From Pseudorhodoferax aquiterrae (GTDB lineage: Bacteria > Pseudomonadota > Gammaproteobacteria > Burkholderiales > Burkholderiaceae_C), in contig NZ_BMYK01000024.1 in the NCBI RefSeq assembly GCF_014652235.1, positions 1-64,000 of the forward strand: 64,000 bases of DNA, given 5' to 3'. This document shows positions 60,702 to 64,000 of the stretch, piece by piece; within the stretch, counting starts at the first letter, position 1, and each line of letters begins with the position of its first letter. A model generated the notes under the pieces. The model saw only the letters and a list, made by a program, of their open reading frames with translations. It did no database searches and was not told the origin of the DNA. A program made the translations under genes and the position numbers.

Positions 60702-61343
60702 ATGAACGCGCTGGACCTGCTGACCGCCGGCGACGCCATCCACCGGCTGGTTGCCTGGCTGCTGCTGGCCATGTCGGTCGCCAGCTGGGTCGTGATCCTC
60801 TACAAGCTGTGGGTGCTGCGCCGCGCCGGCCGCGATGTACTGCGCGGCACGGCCGCGTTCTGGCAGGCGCCCGCACTGGAGGGCGCGGCCGAGCGCGTGG
60901 CCGCCTTCGACCGCGGCGGCCTGCTGCGCCCGCTGCTGGAAGCCACCCAGGCACCGGCCGCCGGCACGCTGGCCGGCACCGGCCCGCGCGGCCAGCAACT
61001 CACGCGGTTGCTGCGCGGCGCCTTGCACCAGGGCACGCAGCGCCTGCAGTTCGGCCAGGTGCTGCTGGCCACGGTGGGGTCCACGGCGCCCTTCGTCGGC
61101 CTGCTCGGCACCGTCTGGGGCATCTACCACGCCCTGACCGGCATTTCCTCGACCGGTCAGATCACGATCTCGCAGGTGGCGGGGCCGGTCGGCGAGGCCC
61201 TGGTCATGACCGCCGCGGGGCTGGCCGTGGCCATTCCGGCCGTGCTGGCCTACAACTGGTTCGGCCGCAGCATCGCGCGCATCGAGGCCGAGCTCGAAGG
61301 CTTCGCCTTCGACCTGCGCGACCTGCTGGCGCCGGACGCCTGA
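60702..61343 (+). CDS. exbB: ExbB/TolQ-family proton-channel protein
   Basis: A 213-aa MotA/TolQ/ExbB protein with three spans: about 14-35 (LVAWLLLAMSVASWVVILYKLW), 118-145 (LATVGSTAPFVGLLGTVWGIYHAL) and 160-182. The TVGSTAPFVGLLGTVWGI segment is the family hallmark. With ExbD it forms a proton-driven stator; being next to a 140-aa ExbD-type partner suggests the TonB system rather than Tol-Pal, as no tolA/B/pal genes are adjacent. No tonB gene is in the window. It would energise the TonB-dependent receptor at 8.5-11.1 kb. Confidence 0.9.
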   Translation: MNALDLLTAGDAIHRLVAWLLLAMSVASWVVILYKLWVLRRAGRDVLRGTAAFWQAPALEGAAERVAAFDRGGLLRPLLEATQAPAAGTLAGTGPRGQQLTRLLRGALHQGTQRLQFGQVLLATVGSTAPFVGLLGTVWGIYHALTGISSTGQITISQVAGPVGEALVMTAAGLAVAIPAVLAYNWFGRSIARIEAELEGFAFDLRDLLAPDA

Positions 61344-61346
61344 GCC

Positions 61347-61769
61347 ATGCCCTTCGGCCGCCTCGAACGCAGGGAAGGCGCCAAGCCCATGGCCGACATC
61401 AACGTCACGCCGCTGGTGGACGTGATGCTGGTGCTGCTGGTGATCTTCATCATCACGGCGCCGCTGATGGCCGGCAGCCTGCGCATGGACCTGCCGCACA
61501 GCGAATCGGCCGAGCCCGGCCTGCCGGCCGAGTCCATCCAGCTGGCGCTGACGCCGGACGGCCAGATCCACCTGGACGAGCGCCCCGTCACGCCCGAGCA
61601 GCTGCGCCAGACGCTGGAGCGCCGCGCCGCGCAGGACCCGGACACCGAAGTGCAGCTGCGCGCCGACGCCCAGGTGCCCTACGGCAAGGTGGTCGAGCTC
61701 ATGGACATGGCGCAGGCGGCCGGCCTGTCGCGCATCGGCTTCGTCGCGGAACGCAAGCCCGCGCGCTGA
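61347..61769 (+). CDS. exbD: ExbD/TolR-family biopolymer transport protein
   Basis: A 140-aa partner of ExbB with one N-terminal span. The hallmark DINVTPLVDVMLVLLVIFIITAPLM carries the membrane Asp needed for proton coupling (about residue 25), and the periplasmic domain follows (AESIQLALTPDGQIHLDERPV; DTEVQLRADAQVPYGKVVELMD). The ATG starts 3 bases after the exbB stop. Confidence 0.93.
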   Translation: MPFGRLERREGAKPMADINVTPLVDVMLVLLVIFIITAPLMAGSLRMDLPHSESAEPGLPAESIQLALTPDGQIHLDERPVTPEQLRQTLERRAAQDPDTEVQLRADAQVPYGKVVELMDMAQAAGLSRIGFVAERKPAR

Positions 61770-61782
61770 ACCTAAAATCCCG

Positions 61783-61788
61783 GCGCCC
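61783..61788 (+). promoter_or_regulatory. possible leuS -10 box (TAAAAT)
   Basis: TAAAAT in CCTAAAATCCCGG, the same 12-base context as before argS, 84 bases before the leuS ATG. No clear -35 box. Confidence 0.4.
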
Positions 61789-61838
61789 GGCACGGTCTCG
61801 CCCGTCCGCCGCCCGTTTCCTGCCCTGTTCTCGCGTGA

Positions 61839-64000
<2,162 letters not shown>

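Overview
The window is a GC-rich (roughly two thirds G+C), gene-dense stretch of chromosome from a betaproteobacterium of order Burkholderiales, most likely family Comamonadaceae. The evidence is the gene order (argS with a SPOR gene; recA-recX; sucC-sucD-terC; ptsN-hprK; fur/bamE-dapB-exbB-exbD-leuS), the LexA-type CTG-N10-CAG site before recA, and two Bug-type solute receptors. No rRNA, tRNA, CRISPR array, prophage or complete insertion sequence was seen. Genes are tightly packed, with many 4-base start/stop overlaps and tail-to-tail gaps of about 10 bases.

Layout. 1-5656: 3' end of the argS-SPOR unit, then an accessory Bug receptor / zinc alcohol dehydrogenase / small-protein operon with a divergent LysR regulator. 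5751-6673: a PsiF-type exported protein with three internal repeats and a DUF2214 membrane protein. 6841-16329: the most distinctive region, a nine-gene iron-uptake-type operon: ECF sigma factor, FecR anti-sigma, TonB-dependent transducer of the haemoglobin/transferrin receptor class, EF-hand lipoprotein, DUF2271 protein carrying an ApbE flavinylation motif, beta-propeller lipoprotein, PepSY membrane protein, ApbE flavin transferase and a membrane-anchored flavodoxin/NADPH reductase. Together these look like a transmembrane flavin electron chain serving reductive release of iron, or reduction of an iron complex or haem, in the periplasm. A 221-base MITE-like element with 30-base inverted ends follows the last gene.

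16561-24765: a LysR regulator, then a Gram-negative stressosome module (globin-RsbR, RsbS, RsbT-RsbX fusion) translationally joined to a soluble hybrid histidine kinase, then a chemotaxis receptor. 24783-33574: a second Bug receptor, topoisomerase III with a C-terminal SWIB domain, a divergent SET-domain methyltransferase, birA, a SPOR-like protein, a TctDE-type two-component system and a MarR regulator. 33689-48189: housekeeping genes recA-recX, an MFS transporter, argC, sucCD, terC, a Ser/Thr phosphatase-FHA-metallohydrolase set, the yqjD-yqjE-yqjK envelope set, and uvrA divergent from ssb.

48196-64000: mnmA and a Nudix gene; pntA-pntB with a 49-codon leader ORF that resembles the start of a PntA; fadD-type ligase and mtnN; corA; hpf, ptsN and hprK; fur divergent from bamE; dapB; exbB-exbD; and leuS running off the right edge. 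ExbB/ExbD and Fur are the energising and regulatory parts that the TonB-dependent iron system at 6.8-16.3 kb would need, although they lie about 45 kb away.

Most long alternative-frame and antisense ORFs here are by-products of high GC and are left out. Starts were moved from the longest ORF to the position supported by family N-termini, ribosome-binding sites or stop/start overlaps.
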